64,000 nt of DNA from Chitinophaga rhizophila (GCF_019492185.1 NZ_JAICCF010000001.1:1426001-1490000); one strand, 5' to 3'; positions 26,124-35,120 are shown, numbered from the stretch's first letter. The notes: a model not told the origin generated them from the letters alone. Made by a program: numbers and translations.

Positions 26124-26453
26124 TATTTGGTGATTTTCCACCGGATGTGATAGCATATGCTACTCTGGTGGTGGAGTAAAGAAATTGATGGTGTTTAGTC
26201 AGGATAGTCCAAGGGTAGTACAAGAGTAGTCTTAGCGACGAACAAGCGGTGGACTTGATCAAATTGACCAATTATTGTTTCTGGAGATATCTGTAAGCAA
26301 AAATACAGGAAAATGTTCGTTCTGGGACGGCGGTAGGCAGGAGTCCTTTCCAGTATGACGGGATAAACTGGTTTAATTCTTCCGGAAGAAGGCTGCAACA
26401 AGCGCCGTTACGGGCTTGTCTGGCATATCACTGCTTTATATTAAAAAAAGCAA
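26124..26453. other. Intergenic region, no gene supported
   Basis: Two short - strand open frames occur here, but neither has a promoter, a recognisable domain or conserved composition. No structured RNA was recognised. Confidence 0.4.
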
Positions 26454-26461
26454 TATATTTG
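26454..26461 (+). promoter_or_regulatory. Possible -7 element before the 33-aa reading frame
   Basis: TATATTTG matches TAnnTTTG. A proper TTTG at -33 is missing (only TTTA at a short spacer). Transcription would start near 26468. Confidence 0.35.
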
Positions 26462-26512
26462 TTGACAGCTAGGGAGTAAGGTCGCCTCTCTATTGATATA
26501 AATTCATGCATC

Positions 26513-26614
26513 ATGGGTCACTTTACCCGTCCTGCCACGAATTTTTTATCAGCGAGCGCCAACAGGCTGCCGGATAATTATCCCGGAGTTACTGTCTCTG
26601 AAAGCTACTGGTAA
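26513..26614 (+). CDS. Possible 33-residue peptide gene, unknown function
   Basis: An ATG frame of 33 codons ending in TAA; the peptide starts MGHFTRPATN and ends VTVSESYW. It contains no membrane helix and no cysteine. It lies inside a compact unit: a TATATTTG element about 50 bases upstream and a terminator hairpin 28 bases downstream, with nothing else coded between them. In-frame upstream sequence is blocked by a TAA at 26477. It could instead be a roughly 200-base non-coding RNA that happens to hold an open frame. Confidence 0.3.
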   Translation: MGHFTRPATNFLSASANRLPDNYPGVTVSESYW

Positions 26615-26642
26615 TATGTTTACTCAGTTGCAATGTTGATAT

Positions 26643-26674
26643 AGCCTCGTGTTCACCTGAATACGGGGCTTTTT
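26643..26674 (+). terminator. Terminator-like hairpin
   Basis: AGCCTCGT (26643-26650) pairs with ACGGGGCT (26663-26670), and an inner TTCA/TGAA stem extends it. A T-run (26670-26674) follows. It closes the unit that begins near 26454, or could attenuate the reading frame starting at 26701. Confidence 0.7.
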
Positions 26675-26700
26675 GCTGATTTATCCCGTTTTACTGAATA

Positions 26701-26904
26701 ATGTCGGTTCATATCCGGAGGGTAGCGCCAGACAATATCAGCACTCTTTCAACCGTTATAATGTCAGCAGCAATTAACACTGTTACTATACAACCAACTA
26801 TGCTGGAAACCGGGGGAAGGCTACAGACGCGGATCTGGGGTATTATTCTGCTCATCTCCTTGCTTACCACCTGGTTATTAATACATTCACCACAACCGAA
26901 GTGA
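26701..26904 (+). CDS. Possible small membrane protein, 67 aa
   Basis: A 67-residue frame with one hydrophobic C-terminal helix (about residues 46-61, IWGIILLISLLTTWLLI) and a polar N-terminal part rich in Thr and Ile. It starts with ATG 27 bases after the terminator hairpin and ends 71 bases before the HAD gene on the same strand. No homologue is recognised and no promoter is seen. The helix gives some support, but the frame may be accidental. Confidence 0.35.
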   Translation: MSVHIRRVAPDNISTLSTVIMSAAINTVTIQPTMLETGGRLQTRIWGIILLISLLTTWLLIHSPQPK

Positions 26905-26975
26905 GCAGATATTTCTGCATCACTGAATCATTTTAAATTTTTCCATAATCTATAATTTACTTTATCTTTATCCAT

Positions 26976-27620
26976 ATGAAGACTGCTGTAACCACAAACT
27001 ATTCCAACCTGGTATTTGATCTCGGCGCCGTGCTGATAGATTGGAATCCGCGTTATCTCTATAATAAGATATTTGCGACCGCAGCAGAGACTGACTTTTT
27101 CCTGACTAACATCTGCACGTCGGACTGGAATGAGGAGCAGGATGCCGGCAGAAGCCTCCAGGACGGTACTGAATTGCTGATTACACAACATCCGCAATAC
27201 GAAGCCCAGATCCGGGCGTTCTATGGCCGTTGGAAGGAGATGTTAGGCGGGCCTATCGAAGAGACTGTAGAGATCCTCAGAGACCTTAAAGACAGCAAGC
27301 AATATAAGCTCTATGCACTGACCAACTGGTCAAACGAAACTTTTCCCCTGGCATTATTAAACTATCCGTTTCTCCAATGGTTTGATGGTATTGTTGTATC
27401 AGGCAGAGAAAAGATCCGTAAGCCGGATGCAGCCTTCTATAACCTGTTGCTAAATCGTTACGAGCTGGATGCAGCTGCTACGCTCTTTATTGACGATAAT
27501 GAACGTAACATCCGTGGAGCAGCCGCCTGTGGAATTGACGGAATACATTTCCAGTCAGCCGGCCAGCTGAGGAGAGAACTGGAAGAACAGGCCATTCTGC
27601 CTGCAGTTGTCCATTCCTGA
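26976..27620 (+). CDS. HAD superfamily phosphatase (YihX-like)
   Basis: A 214-residue cytosolic hydrolase. Motif I is VFDLGAVLID with nucleophile Asp15; the usual second Asp is replaced by Gly, as is common in the YihX-like subgroup. Motif II is the Thr in ALTNWSN, the motif III lysine is in REKIRKPD, and motif IV is FIDDNERNI. A helical cap lies between motifs I and II (about 25-90). Relatives act on sugar phosphates such as glucose 1-phosphate; the substrate here is not established. It is followed by a good terminator and so probably monocistronic. Confidence 0.9.
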   Translation: MKTAVTTNYSNLVFDLGAVLIDWNPRYLYNKIFATAAETDFFLTNICTSDWNEEQDAGRSLQDGTELLITQHPQYEAQIRAFYGRWKEMLGGPIEETVEILRDLKDSKQYKLYALTNWSNETFPLALLNYPFLQWFDGIVVSGREKIRKPDAAFYNLLLNRYELDAAATLFIDDNERNIRGAAACGIDGIHFQSAGQLRRELEEQAILPAVVHS

Positions 27621-27649
27621 TCACAGATTACCTATATGTTTTTTTATAA

Positions 27650-27681
27650 CGGGTCCGCACATAGCGGGCCCGGCTTGTTTT
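27650..27681 (+). terminator. Terminator of the HAD phosphatase gene
   Basis: CGGGTCCGC (27650-27658) pairs with GCGGGCCCG (27664-27672) with one G-T pair and a 5-base loop, then a T-rich tract. Confidence 0.8.
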
Positions 27682-27905
27682 ATCCCACCCCGCTTTCAAT
27701 ACGATTTTCAGTTTTAGGAATACCTTAACAATCGGCAGATAAACTTCATGTAACATCAGTAGTTCAAATACGTTAAACAGATGTGCGGCCAATGCCATAG
27801 TGAAAAGTGGTTGGCACACTTCCTGTATTAGTATGTATTAATTACAGTGGTCTCGTTTCCTCCCTGTACCTGCCTGAAATAGACAACAAAATAAAACCCG
27901 TGAAT

Positions 27906-28538
27906 ATGAAAAAAGCCATGTTAGTAATGTGCGCTGCGTTAGGCGTTACACTGTCATTCAGCAGTTGTAGTAAAGATCCGCTGAAGGACATGACAGAAGA
28001 AGAGTCAAGGATCTACGTAACAAATTATGACGATAGCGTCAATTTTTCATCTTACAGAACGTTCAGTATTGTTGACTCGGTGGCAGTAGCTACTAATACC
28101 AACGAGCGCCGTGCACTGACCGATTATGATAAGCAACTCATCCAGGATGTAACCCGTTCACTGGAGGCGCGAGGGTATACCCGTGTGGACAGGGCTGCAA
28201 AACCTGATCTGGCAGTTAACCTGACACGTATTGACAATACGTACAGCGCTGTCTATTATAATCCTGGTTACTGGTCAGGCATTGGCGGCTACTATGATCC
28301 ATTCTACTGGGGCTTCCCTGGTTACGGTTATTACTGGCCATCTTACTACCAGGTATACCAGCAGGAAAGGGCAGTATCCATCGATATGGTCGATCTGAAA
28401 AATCCGCGTAACAACCAGCTGGTAGCAGTTTGGAATGCTATGCTACGCGGTAGTGGCGTATGGAATGTAAGTAATGTTAACAGTATGGTGTCTGCTGTAT
28501 TTGAACAGTCAGCCTATCTGAAAGCAACTAACAATTAA
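27906..28538 (+). CDS. DUF4136 lipoprotein
   Basis: A 210-residue lipoprotein with signal and lipobox ending FSSC (Cys21). The DUF4136 fold follows: a FSSYRTFSIVD start strand, SLEARGYTRVDRAAKPDLAVNL in the middle, and a Gly/Tyr/Trp-rich stretch (about 110-150). It ends with DLKNPRNNQLVAVWNA, a family signature. The upstream extension from 27807 carries no signal and is dropped. The family is found in many envelope proteins of Bacteroidota and Proteobacteria without a known activity. It overlaps the next gene's possible first ATG (TAATG), so the two are co-transcribed and may act together at the outer membrane. Confidence 0.9.
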   Translation: MKKAMLVMCAALGVTLSFSSCSKDPLKDMTEEESRIYVTNYDDSVNFSSYRTFSIVDSVAVATNTNERRALTDYDKQLIQDVTRSLEARGYTRVDRAAKPDLAVNLTRIDNTYSAVYYNPGYWSGIGGYYDPFYWGFPGYGYYWPSYYQVYQQERAVSIDMVDLKNPRNNQLVAVWNAMLRGSGVWNVSNVNSMVSAVFEQSAYLKATNN

Positions 28539-28561
28539 TGAATCATTTAAAAGAGACTGAG

Positions 28562-29182
28562 ATGAAAAGTATTAAGCTCTGGATATTACTGGTGGCAGCT
28601 TCACTGGGCGTGCATAGTGCATTTTCGCAGGTACGTTCTCCCCTGTCCATCAACGCAGATTATTCTGTTGCGCAACCGTTTGGATCACTGAAAGATTATG
28701 CTAATAAAACCAGTTTCCGTGGCTGGAGAGCAGGTATCCAGTATCAGCTGAACGACCAGCTGGCTATTGGTATCAGAAGTGGTTTCCAGGAATTTTATGA
28801 AAGAGTGCCACGCGCTGTATATGCTGATAAAGGCACGGATATATCTGCTGTACAGACACGTACCTTGCAGGTAACGCCGATATTGGCTACCGTACAATAT
28901 CAACTGACTAAACCTGATGCTGCGGTGATCCCGTATGTGGGTCTGGGTATAGGTACTGCAAATATGGTGTACAATAAGTACTACGGCCAGTTTACTGACA
29001 GGTATAACAGCTGGCAGTTTGCCGCTTCGCCGGAAATAGGTATTAATATTCCGTTTGGCAAAGGATCACCGGTACTGTTCAATGCGAGTGTGCAATATAG
29101 CTACTCCCCATACAAACAGCAGGAGATCACCAGTTATAATGTATTGCAGGGAAATGTGGGGTTGAGAGTACATATTAACTAA
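28562..29182 (+). CDS. Small outer-membrane beta-barrel protein
   Basis: A 206-residue protein with a signal peptide cleaved after AFSQ and eight or so amphipathic beta-strands (for example GWRAGIQYQL, LAIGIRSGFQEFY, TPILATVQYQL, IPYVGLGIGTANMVY, NASVQYSYSPY and GNVGLRVHIN at the terminus). This matches the OmpW/OmpA-like small barrel class common in Bacteroidota. The ATG at 28562 directly precedes the signal peptide; an in-frame ATG at 28538 overlaps the DUF4136 stop. It is co-transcribed with the DUF4136 lipoprotein and ended by a bidirectional terminator. The function is unknown. Confidence 0.88.
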   Translation: MKSIKLWILLVAASLGVHSAFSQVRSPLSINADYSVAQPFGSLKDYANKTSFRGWRAGIQYQLNDQLAIGIRSGFQEFYERVPRAVYADKGTDISAVQTRTLQVTPILATVQYQLTKPDAAVIPYVGLGIGTANMVYNKYYGQFTDRYNSWQFAASPEIGINIPFGKGSPVLFNASVQYSYSPYKQQEITSYNVLQGNVGLRVHIN

Positions 29183-29213
29183 GCGTGACCGCTGGTATGA
29201 AGAACTGCTTTTT

Positions 29214-29245
29214 AGAAGGTCTGGTGCAAGCGCCGGACCTTCTTT
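29214..29245. terminator. Bidirectional terminator between barrel gene and apbE
   Basis: Bases 29214-29226 pair with 29231-29243 (13 bp, two G-T pairs) with T-runs on both strands. Its right edge abuts and slightly overlaps the apbE stop codon at 29244-29246. Confidence 0.85.
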
Positions 29246-30284
29246 ATTCCAGTATAGTCAATTGCTTAAATCCGTCTGAAAACGCTGTCTGAATCTTCCC
29301 GTCTTTGTCTTTGTAAATGAAATAAGCGTCAAGCCCGTATTCCGGATGGGCCTTTACGAATGCCAGTCCCTTTTCCACCCCCATTAAGATCAGTGCATTG
29401 TCATAGCCGTCTGCAGTAATAGCATCTTTAGCCAATACTGTTACAGCGATAATATTGCTATGCAAGGCCTCTCCAGTTACAGGATTGATGCTATGCGCAA
29501 ATCTTACTCCTCCCTGCTCAAAGAACCGGCGGTAGTTACCGCTGGTAGTGATCGCCTTATTATCCAGCGCTAACACTGCCTGTGCCGGTACAGCTGACTG
29601 CGAGGCATCCGGCGTTTCAATGCCTACGGTCCATATTAGCCCTCGCTGATTCCGGCCACTGCTACGAAGCTCTCCACCAACGTCTACCAGGTAGTTGGAG
29701 ATACCTTTTTGTTCCAGGAAGCGTGCAATTACATCTGTAGTATATCCCTGGGCAATACCATTGCAATCAATTTGTACATCTTTATGCCGTTTGGTGAGCC
29801 TTTTTCCCTGCAGCCGCAGGTTGCGGTATCCAACATATCGTAGTATCTGTTTTAATGTATCCTGACCAGGTATAGTCTGTACAGCAGGTTTATGTACGCC
29901 AAATCCCCATGCGTCTACCAGGGGTTTTACAGTGATATCAAATGCGCCCATAGTGGCCTTGCTGATCTCCAGGGAACGCTGTATGACATGCGCCATGTGC
30001 GCGTCCATCTTCACTTCAATGCCTTCATTGAATTGATTGATCAGGGAACCCGGTTGATATAGCGACAAGGAGTTGTCTATTAGCGCAAATATGGAATCTA
30101 TCTGCGGACGCAGAGAATTGGTATCGTCGGCCAAATATTTTACAATGAAATAGGTACCCTGAGCCTGGCCGGACATTTCGGTCAGTTGTTGTGCAGATGC
30201 TCTTCCGTTTGAAGAGAAAAGAAGATATAACAGGATGCTCCATCCTGCAAAAGCGGGTTTGCCGGTCATTATATTATTTAGCAT
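29244..30284 (-). CDS. apbE: ApbE, FAD:protein FMN transferase
   Basis: A 346-residue exported flavin transferase that attaches FMN from FAD to Thr or Ser of periplasmic redox proteins such as RnfG and NqrC. A signal segment (WSILLYLLFSSNGRASAQ) is followed by the ApbE fold: GQAQGTYFIVKYL at the start, a SLYQPGSLINQFN segment, GIAQGYTTD, DVGGELRSSGRN, AITTSGNYRRFF, the HSINPVTGE motif and the Mg-binding TADGYDNALILMG. All family motifs are present. The start could be ATG 30284 or ATG 30269; both precede the signal. No Rnf, Nqr or flavoprotein target lies nearby. Confidence 0.95.
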   Translation of the reverse strand: MLNNIMTGKPAFAGWSILLYLLFSSNGRASAQQLTEMSGQAQGTYFIVKYLADDTNSLRPQIDSIFALIDNSLSLYQPGSLINQFNEGIEVKMDAHMAHVIQRSLEISKATMGAFDITVKPLVDAWGFGVHKPAVQTIPGQDTLKQILRYVGYRNLRLQGKRLTKRHKDVQIDCNGIAQGYTTDVIARFLEQKGISNYLVDVGGELRSSGRNQRGLIWTVGIETPDASQSAVPAQAVLALDNKAITTSGNYRRFFEQGGVRFAHSINPVTGEALHSNIIAVTVLAKDAITADGYDNALILMGVEKGLAFVKAHPEYGLDAYFIYKDKDGKIQTAFSDGFKQLTILE

Positions 30285-30371
30285 TCAAGAACTGTCTGAA
30301 CCAGGAAAAGCAAACTGCGAAGGTAAGATAGCTTTGCCACTGCTTCGCAGGATTTTGTAAACATATCAGTA

Positions 30372-31550
30372 TCAATGGAAAGCATCGAGACCGGTAATAT
30401 CCAGTCCGGTGATGAGCAGGTGTATTTCATGAGTACCCTCATAGGTAATAACACTTTCGAGGTTCATCATGTGCCGCATGATTGGATATTCTCCGGTAAT
30501 ACCCATACCTCCGAGTATCTGACGGGCCTCTCTGGCGATGCGGGTAGCTATTTCGCAGGCATTACGTTTTGCCATGGATATCTGTGCAGGAGTAGCCTTA
30601 CCTTCATTTTTCAATACCCCCAGGCGCCAGTTCATGAGTTGTGCTTTGGTGATCTCTGTGACCATTTCAGCCAGCTTTTTCTGCGTTAGCTGGAAGCCAG
30701 CGATCGGCTTACCGAACTGTATACGTTCTTTTGCGTAGCGCAAGGCAGCGTCATAACAATCCATGGCAGCGCCGGTTACGCCCCAGGCAATGCCGTACCT
30801 GGCAGAGGAAAGGCAGCTGAGCGGACCTTTCAGGCCTTTAGCATTGGGCAATATATTCTCTTTAGGTACTTTTACATTATCGAAAACCAGTTCACCAGTG
30901 GCGCTGGCGCGAAGACTCCACTTGCCTTTCGTTTCCGGTGTGGTAAATCCTTCCATGCCCCGTTCGACAATCAGTCCGCGGATCACGCCTTCTTCATCTT
31001 TTGCCCATACAACAGCTATCTGGGCGAATGGTGCATTGGATATCCACATTTTAGCGCCATTGAGCACTACATGGTCTCCGGCATCTTTAAAGTGAGTGAT
31101 CATACCGGAGGGGTTGGAGCCAAAGTCTGGCTCTGTCAGTCCGAAGCAACCCATCCATTCACCGCTGGCCAGTTTAGGCAGGTATTTGCGTTTCTGTTCT
31201 TCGCTGCCGAAGGTGAAGATAGGGTACATGACCAGTGAGCCTTGTACAGAGGCAGTAGACCTGACGCCGCTATCTCCTCTTTCCAGCTCCTGCATCATGA
31301 GGCCGTAGGAGATATGGTCCATACCGCCGCCACCATACTCTTGCGGAATGGTGGGGCCAAAGCAGCCTAATTCACCTAAACCTTTGATAATGTGAGAGGG
31401 AAAGGTAGCTTGCTGGCAGGCATCTTCGATAATCGGGGAAATTTCCTTCTTTACCCATTGCCGTACCGCGTCGCGTACCATGAGATGTTCTTCGGTTAAC
31501 AAACCATCCACGTGGAAATAGTCGGGGGATTGAAACAGGTCTTTAAGCAT
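30372..31550 (-). CDS. gcdH: Glutaryl-CoA dehydrogenase (decarboxylating acyl-CoA dehydrogenase)
   Basis: A 392-residue FAD flavoprotein converting glutaryl-CoA to crotonyl-CoA with loss of CO2, in lysine and aromatic degradation. It shows the GCDH-type [14 protein letters not shown] segment (substrate-carboxylate Arg and Ser), [28 protein letters not shown] and the catalytic Glu in [10 protein letters not shown], together with ARYGIAWGV. These are closer to GCDH than to short-chain acyl-CoA dehydrogenases. The longer frame begins with GTG at 31559; the ATG at 31550 is preferred. A possible partner, 3-hydroxybutyryl-CoA dehydrogenase, lies about 6 kb away but is not in the same operon. Confidence 0.93.
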   Translation of the reverse strand: MLKDLFQSPDYFHVDGLLTEEHLMVRDAVRQWVKKEISPIIEDACQQATFPSHIIKGLGELGCFGPTIPQEYGGGGMDHISYGLMMQELERGDSGVRSTASVQGSLVMYPIFTFGSEEQKRKYLPKLASGEWMGCFGLTEPDFGSNPSGMITHFKDAGDHVVLNGAKMWISNAPFAQIAVVWAKDEEGVIRGLIVERGMEGFTTPETKGKWSLRASATGELVFDNVKVPKENILPNAKGLKGPLSCLSSARYGIAWGVTGAAMDCYDAALRYAKERIQFGKPIAGFQLTQKKLAEMVTEITKAQLMNWRLGVLKNEGKATPAQISMAKRNACEIATRIAREARQILGGMGITGEYPIMRHMMNLESVITYEGTHEIHLLITGLDITGLDAFH

Positions 31551-31596
31551 GTGGAACACGTTTTATAAGTCTATCTCAATTTAATGATTCATGGAC

Positions 31597-31656
31597 AAAA
31601 AAAGTCCATAGTCTGAGAAACATTCCGTTGAAGAATATATCTACTGACTATGGACT
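31597..31656 (-). terminator. Terminator of pyrF
   Basis: On the - strand AGTCCATAGTC (31656-31646) pairs with GACTATGGACT (31613-31603) over 11 bp with a 32-base loop, followed by a T-run of 7. Confidence 0.8.
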
Positions 31657-31692
31657 GTCGTGATTCAGCTGTGTAGAGGCTGATTTATGCTA

Positions 31693-32514
31693 TTAAGCTA
31701 CTGTCTTTGTTACGTTCAGGTATTGCGCCATTTCCTGCTGGAGTTCCTGTGCGGCTTTACGGGCATCATGTGCGAAGTCTTCACCATTGCCGGCATAAAT
31801 GATAGAGCGGCTGGCATTTACCAGTAGTCCGCAATCCTTGTTCATTGCCTGGGCAGATATTTCTTTCAGGCTACCGCCTTGTGCGCCGACGCCGGGTACC
31901 AGGAAGAAGTGGTCAGGTACCAGTTTACGGATATACCCCAGCTGAGAGGTCTGGGTGGCACCGATTACAAACATCAGGTTATCCGGCGTACCCCAGGTTA
32001 TACCGGCTTTCAGTACCTTTTCATACAGGTATTCATCGCCAGATTGTTGTAACTGGAAGTCCTGGCTGCCTTCGTTGGAGGTCAGTCCCAGCATGATAGT
32101 CCATTTCTCATGGAAAGAGAGGAAAGGCTGTACGCTGTCACGTCCCATATAAGGGGCTACGGTTACAGCGTCAAATTTATATGTCTCAAAGAATGTTTTG
32201 GCGTATTGAGTAGAAGTGTTGCCGATATCGCCTCTTTTGGCGTCAGCGATGGTAAACAGTCCGGAAGGGATATATTCCACCGTACGTTGAAGGCTTTCCC
32301 AGCCACGGATACCCATGCACTCGTAGAAGGCGGTATTGATTTTATAGGAGACGCAGAGGTCTTTAGTAGCATCAATAATGGCCTTGTTAAAAGCAAATAC
32401 GGGGTCTGGATGTGAAAGTAGATGGCGGGGGATCTTTTGAAGATCAGTATCTAATCCCACACAGAGATAAGATTGCTTCTCTTTAATCAGATTCACCAGT
32501 TCCTGTCTGTTCAT
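31693..32514 (-). CDS. pyrF: PyrF, orotidine 5'-phosphate decarboxylase
   Basis: A 273-residue cytosolic enzyme making UMP from OMP, the last step of de novo pyrimidine synthesis. The N-terminus LCVGLDTDL, the catalytic [10 protein letters not shown] (Asp91, Lys93, Asp96) and the phosphate-binding VPGVGAQGG are all present. The length and spacing fit the long type 2 form of the enzyme. It is a single-gene unit with its own -7 element and terminator. Confidence 0.97.
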   Translation of the reverse strand: MNRQELVNLIKEKQSYLCVGLDTDLQKIPRHLLSHPDPVFAFNKAIIDATKDLCVSYKINTAFYECMGIRGWESLQRTVEYIPSGLFTIADAKRGDIGNTSTQYAKTFFETYKFDAVTVAPYMGRDSVQPFLSFHEKWTIMLGLTSNEGSQDFQLQQSGDEYLYEKVLKAGITWGTPDNLMFVIGATQTSQLGYIRKLVPDHFFLVPGVGAQGGSLKEISAQAMNKDCGLLVNASRSIIYAGNGEDFAHDARKAAQELQQEMAQYLNVTKTVA

Positions 32515-32815
32515 AAAAGATTGATTTGGGGCGCAAAGTTAAGTAAAACTTAAGCAATGCCGTTTTAAATGATAATATTAGCAAATTGTGTGATGCACTT
32601 CCCGGATTATTATAAATATAGGAAAAGAATCCGAAAACAATTTCCGGCACCTGAGGCATGGTGTTATTACCGCTATAGCTTAGTGTAGTGGCTGTTTTAG
32701 GCAGGTTTGTCCGTATTGGAGAATGGTGGCCCGGTTAGTCCTTTATAGGTGTTGACGCTTGGATTTATAAAATATTGTTCCTAACTTTTACCCACCCGTT
32801 TATGAAAAAGTTGTT
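32515..32815. other. Intergenic region between divergent pyrF and the isomerase gene
   Basis: About 300 bases, AT-rich. On the - side it holds the pyrF promoter element at 32534-32541. On the + side no full promoter is recognised. A five-codon frame (ATG at 32802) ends in TGA overlapping the ATG of the isomerase gene. Confidence 0.5.
32534..32541 (-). promoter_or_regulatory. -7 element of pyrF
   Basis: TAACTTTG on the - strand, 19 bases before the pyrF start codon, matches TAnnTTTG. No good -33 TTTG is seen. Confidence 0.5.
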
Positions 32816-33676
32816 ATGAAAAACTATTATTTGCTGCTATTTTTTGCCACCTTCTTTGCTACAATGCAATCGAATGCACAAGTTGGGGTACCCCGGGTTG
32901 GCGTATGTGGTTCTAAGTCGAACGACAGTTTATTACATGCCGCCGGCTATGTTTATATTGAGGAAAGCGTACAGAAACTGTTGTCGCCGGCCGTTCCGGA
33001 GGATACGTTTCGCCTTCAGCTGGCGCAGCTACGGAAACTGAAATGCCAGGTACAGGCCTGCAATAGCTTTTTCCCGGCTGACATACGATTAACCGGACCT
33101 GATGTGGATGAAAAGAAGGTATTGAACTATGTTAATACAGTGATGGCCCGGGCCAAGCAGGCTGACATCCGGTTGATTGTGCTGGGAAGCGGTAATTCCC
33201 GCAAGCTGCCTGACGGCTTAGACAAACAGGCGGCCACCGCACAGTTTATAGACCTGTGCAGGAAGATTGCCGGCGTAGCCAAAAAGTATAACGTTGTTGT
33301 GGCTATTGAGAATCTGAACACCACAGAAACCAATTTTGTTACTACTCTGGAGGAAGCCAATAATGTGGTGACAGCCGTGGCACATCCTAATTTTAAGCTG
33401 ACAGCCGACATTTATCATATGCTGAAAGAGCATGAATCTCCTGAAATGCTGAAGAAGGCCAGCAAAAACCTGGTACACTGTCACATTGCAGAAAGGGAAA
33501 AACGTACAGCGCCAGGGGCTACCGGCAACGATGTAGCGCCATATATGGTTGCGCTAGGCAGCATTGGCTATACCGGCAGGATATCGTTGGAATGCCGTTG
33601 GGATAACCTGCAGGCGCAGAGTAAACCTACAATGGATTACATGCAGCAGCAGATAAAGACCGCATATAACAAATAA
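32816..33676 (+). CDS. Exported sugar phosphate isomerase/epimerase-like TIM barrel
   Basis: A 286-residue protein of the xylose-isomerase-like TIM barrel family. A signal peptide (to SNAQ, about residue 22) shows export by Sec. Likely metal ligands in the expected order are Glu in VAIENLNTT, Asp in LTADIYHM, His in VHCHIAE and Glu in SLECRWDN. Proteins of this family isomerise or epimerise free sugars or act on 3-keto-sugars. The gene is followed after 25 bases by an exported oxidoreductase, so the pair may carry out oxidation and isomerisation of a sugar in the periplasm. The substrate is unknown. A five-codon leader frame overlaps the ATG. Confidence 0.88.
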   Translation: MKNYYLLLFFATFFATMQSNAQVGVPRVGVCGSKSNDSLLHAAGYVYIEESVQKLLSPAVPEDTFRLQLAQLRKLKCQVQACNSFFPADIRLTGPDVDEKKVLNYVNTVMARAKQADIRLIVLGSGNSRKLPDGLDKQAATAQFIDLCRKIAGVAKKYNVVVAIENLNTTETNFVTTLEEANNVVTAVAHPNFKLTADIYHMLKEHESPEMLKKASKNLVHCHIAEREKRTAPGATGNDVAPYMVALGSIGYTGRISLECRWDNLQAQSKPTMDYMQQQIKTAYNK

Positions 33677-33701
33677 TCAACACTTTAAATCCAATATAGA
33701 A

Positions 33702-35057
33702 ATGAAATCACGTCGTGAATTTCTGAAAGAGTCCCTGCTTACCACAGCGGGTGTGACGATTAGTGCAATGGGTGTTTCTGCCAGCAGTTATGCCCGTATC
33801 ATAGGTGCAAACGACAGGGTCAATGTAGGATTGGTAGGCTTTTCTGATCGTGCAAGACAAACATTGCTGCCCTGCTTCTTTTCCAATCATAAGGAATTGA
33901 ACTTCGACCTGATTGCGGTATCTGATATCTGGAACCGCCGGCGTGAAGAGGGTAAGGCATATTTGCAACAGAAAGCCGGTCATGATGTGAAAGCTTGTGT
34001 AAATAATGACGAGTTATACAAAATAAAAGATCTGGATGCCGTGATCGTTGCAACAGCCGATTTCCAGCATGCTTATCATACCATAGAGGCTGTGGGTAAT
34101 CGCATGGATGTATACTGCGAAAAACCATTTGCAGAAACCATGGATGATGCCCGTAAGGCGCTGAAAGCAGTAAAAGCTTCCGGAAAGATATTCCAGGTTG
34201 GTACTCAACGCCGTAGCGGCGATAGCTACCATGCTGCTAACAACTTCATCAAGGAAGGTAAGTTCGGCCCTATTGCGATGGTAGAGATGACCTGGAACGT
34301 GAATCAACCTGGCCGTTGGCGCAGACCTAAGCTGGTGAATGAGATCCGTGAATCCGACGTAGACTGGCAACGCTTCCTGGCAGGCCGGCCGAAAGATAGC
34401 TGGGACCCACGTAAGTACCTGGAATATCGTCTGTTCTGGCCATATTCTTCCGGTATCTTCGGTCAGTGGATGACCCACCAGATTGATACTGTTCACTGGT
34501 TTACCGGCTTGCAACACCCGCGTAGTGCAGTAGCCAATGGTGGTATCTATATGTGGAAAGATGGCCGTACCAATGCAGATACGATCACAGCTGTATTTGA
34601 CTATGGTCCGGAAACAGATCCAAACAGTGGCTTCCAGGTAAGCTATAGCTCCCGCTTCTCCAACTCTGCCGGTGGCATCAAGGAAATGTACTATTCCAAT
34701 GGCGGTACGATCGATATTGACAAGAATAAGATCACTCCTACTGGTGGTATGACAGAAAGGGAAGCTCAGGAAATGGGGCTGCATGCTAATCTGCTACCTG
34801 AAATGTCCCTGGCAGCCACTGAAACCAAAGCAGCTACAGCTGCAAATATGGGAGGCGACCCGCTGACTAATGCACACATGCGTAACTGGATGCAGTGCGT
34901 GCGTGACCGCAAACCGGCCAATGCGCCTATAGAAGCGGCTTATTCTCACTCCATTGCGCTGATCATGGCTAATGCGGCTTACCGTACCGGCCTGAAAGCA
35001 ACTTTCGACGAAAAAACGCAGGAAGTAATGGTAGGAGGCAAACCGTTTATTATGTAG
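33702..35057 (+). CDS. Tat-exported Gfo/Idh/MocA family oxidoreductase
   Basis: A 451-residue NAD(P)-dependent sugar dehydrogenase. The N-terminus SRREFLK is a perfect twin-arginine (Tat) signal (Arg4-Arg5), as expected for an enzyme that carries its cofactor out folded. A Rossmann domain starts at VNVGLVGFSDRA, the conserved EKP motif is in VYCEKPFAET (catalytic Lys), and the C-terminal alpha/beta domain carries the WMTHQIDTVHWF segment. Family members oxidise sugars or glycosides at C3 or C2. Co-transcription with the exported isomerase suggests a periplasmic keto-sugar route, by analogy with 3-keto-glycoside pathways; this is inferred. Confidence 0.93.
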   Translation: MKSRREFLKESLLTTAGVTISAMGVSASSYARIIGANDRVNVGLVGFSDRARQTLLPCFFSNHKELNFDLIAVSDIWNRRREEGKAYLQQKAGHDVKACVNNDELYKIKDLDAVIVATADFQHAYHTIEAVGNRMDVYCEKPFAETMDDARKALKAVKASGKIFQVGTQRRSGDSYHAANNFIKEGKFGPIAMVEMTWNVNQPGRWRRPKLVNEIRESDVDWQRFLAGRPKDSWDPRKYLEYRLFWPYSSGIFGQWMTHQIDTVHWFTGLQHPRSAVANGGIYMWKDGRTNADTITAVFDYGPETDPNSGFQVSYSSRFSNSAGGIKEMYYSNGGTIDIDKNKITPTGGMTEREAQEMGLHANLLPEMSLAATETKAATAANMGGDPLTNAHMRNWMQCVRDRKPANAPIEAAYSHSIALIMANAAYRTGLKATFDEKTQEVMVGGKPFIM

Positions 35058-35092
35058 TGGTATCAGATGCGCTATAAAAACGAAAAACGAAA

Positions 35093-35120
35093 AAAGCCAT
35101 CCTGGTTGCAGGATGGCTTT
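35093..35120. terminator. Bidirectional terminator between oxidoreductase and mrp
   Basis: AAAGCCATCCTG (35093-35104) pairs with CAGGATGGCTTT (35109-35120), a perfect 12-bp stem with a 4-base loop, with an A-run to its left and T-rich sequence to its right. Confidence 0.85.

Noticed and set aside
26059-26401. Two short - strand frames
   Set aside because: No promoter, no domain; one crosses the terminator of the 153-aa gene.
27628-27819. A 63-codon - frame with hydrophobic residues
   Set aside because: Its C-terminal part is the HAD terminator hairpin, and no promoter is seen.
34014-34784. A 256-codon - frame opposite the oxidoreductase
   Set aside because: The + strand gene has a Tat signal and all Gfo/Idh/MocA motifs; the opposing frame has none.
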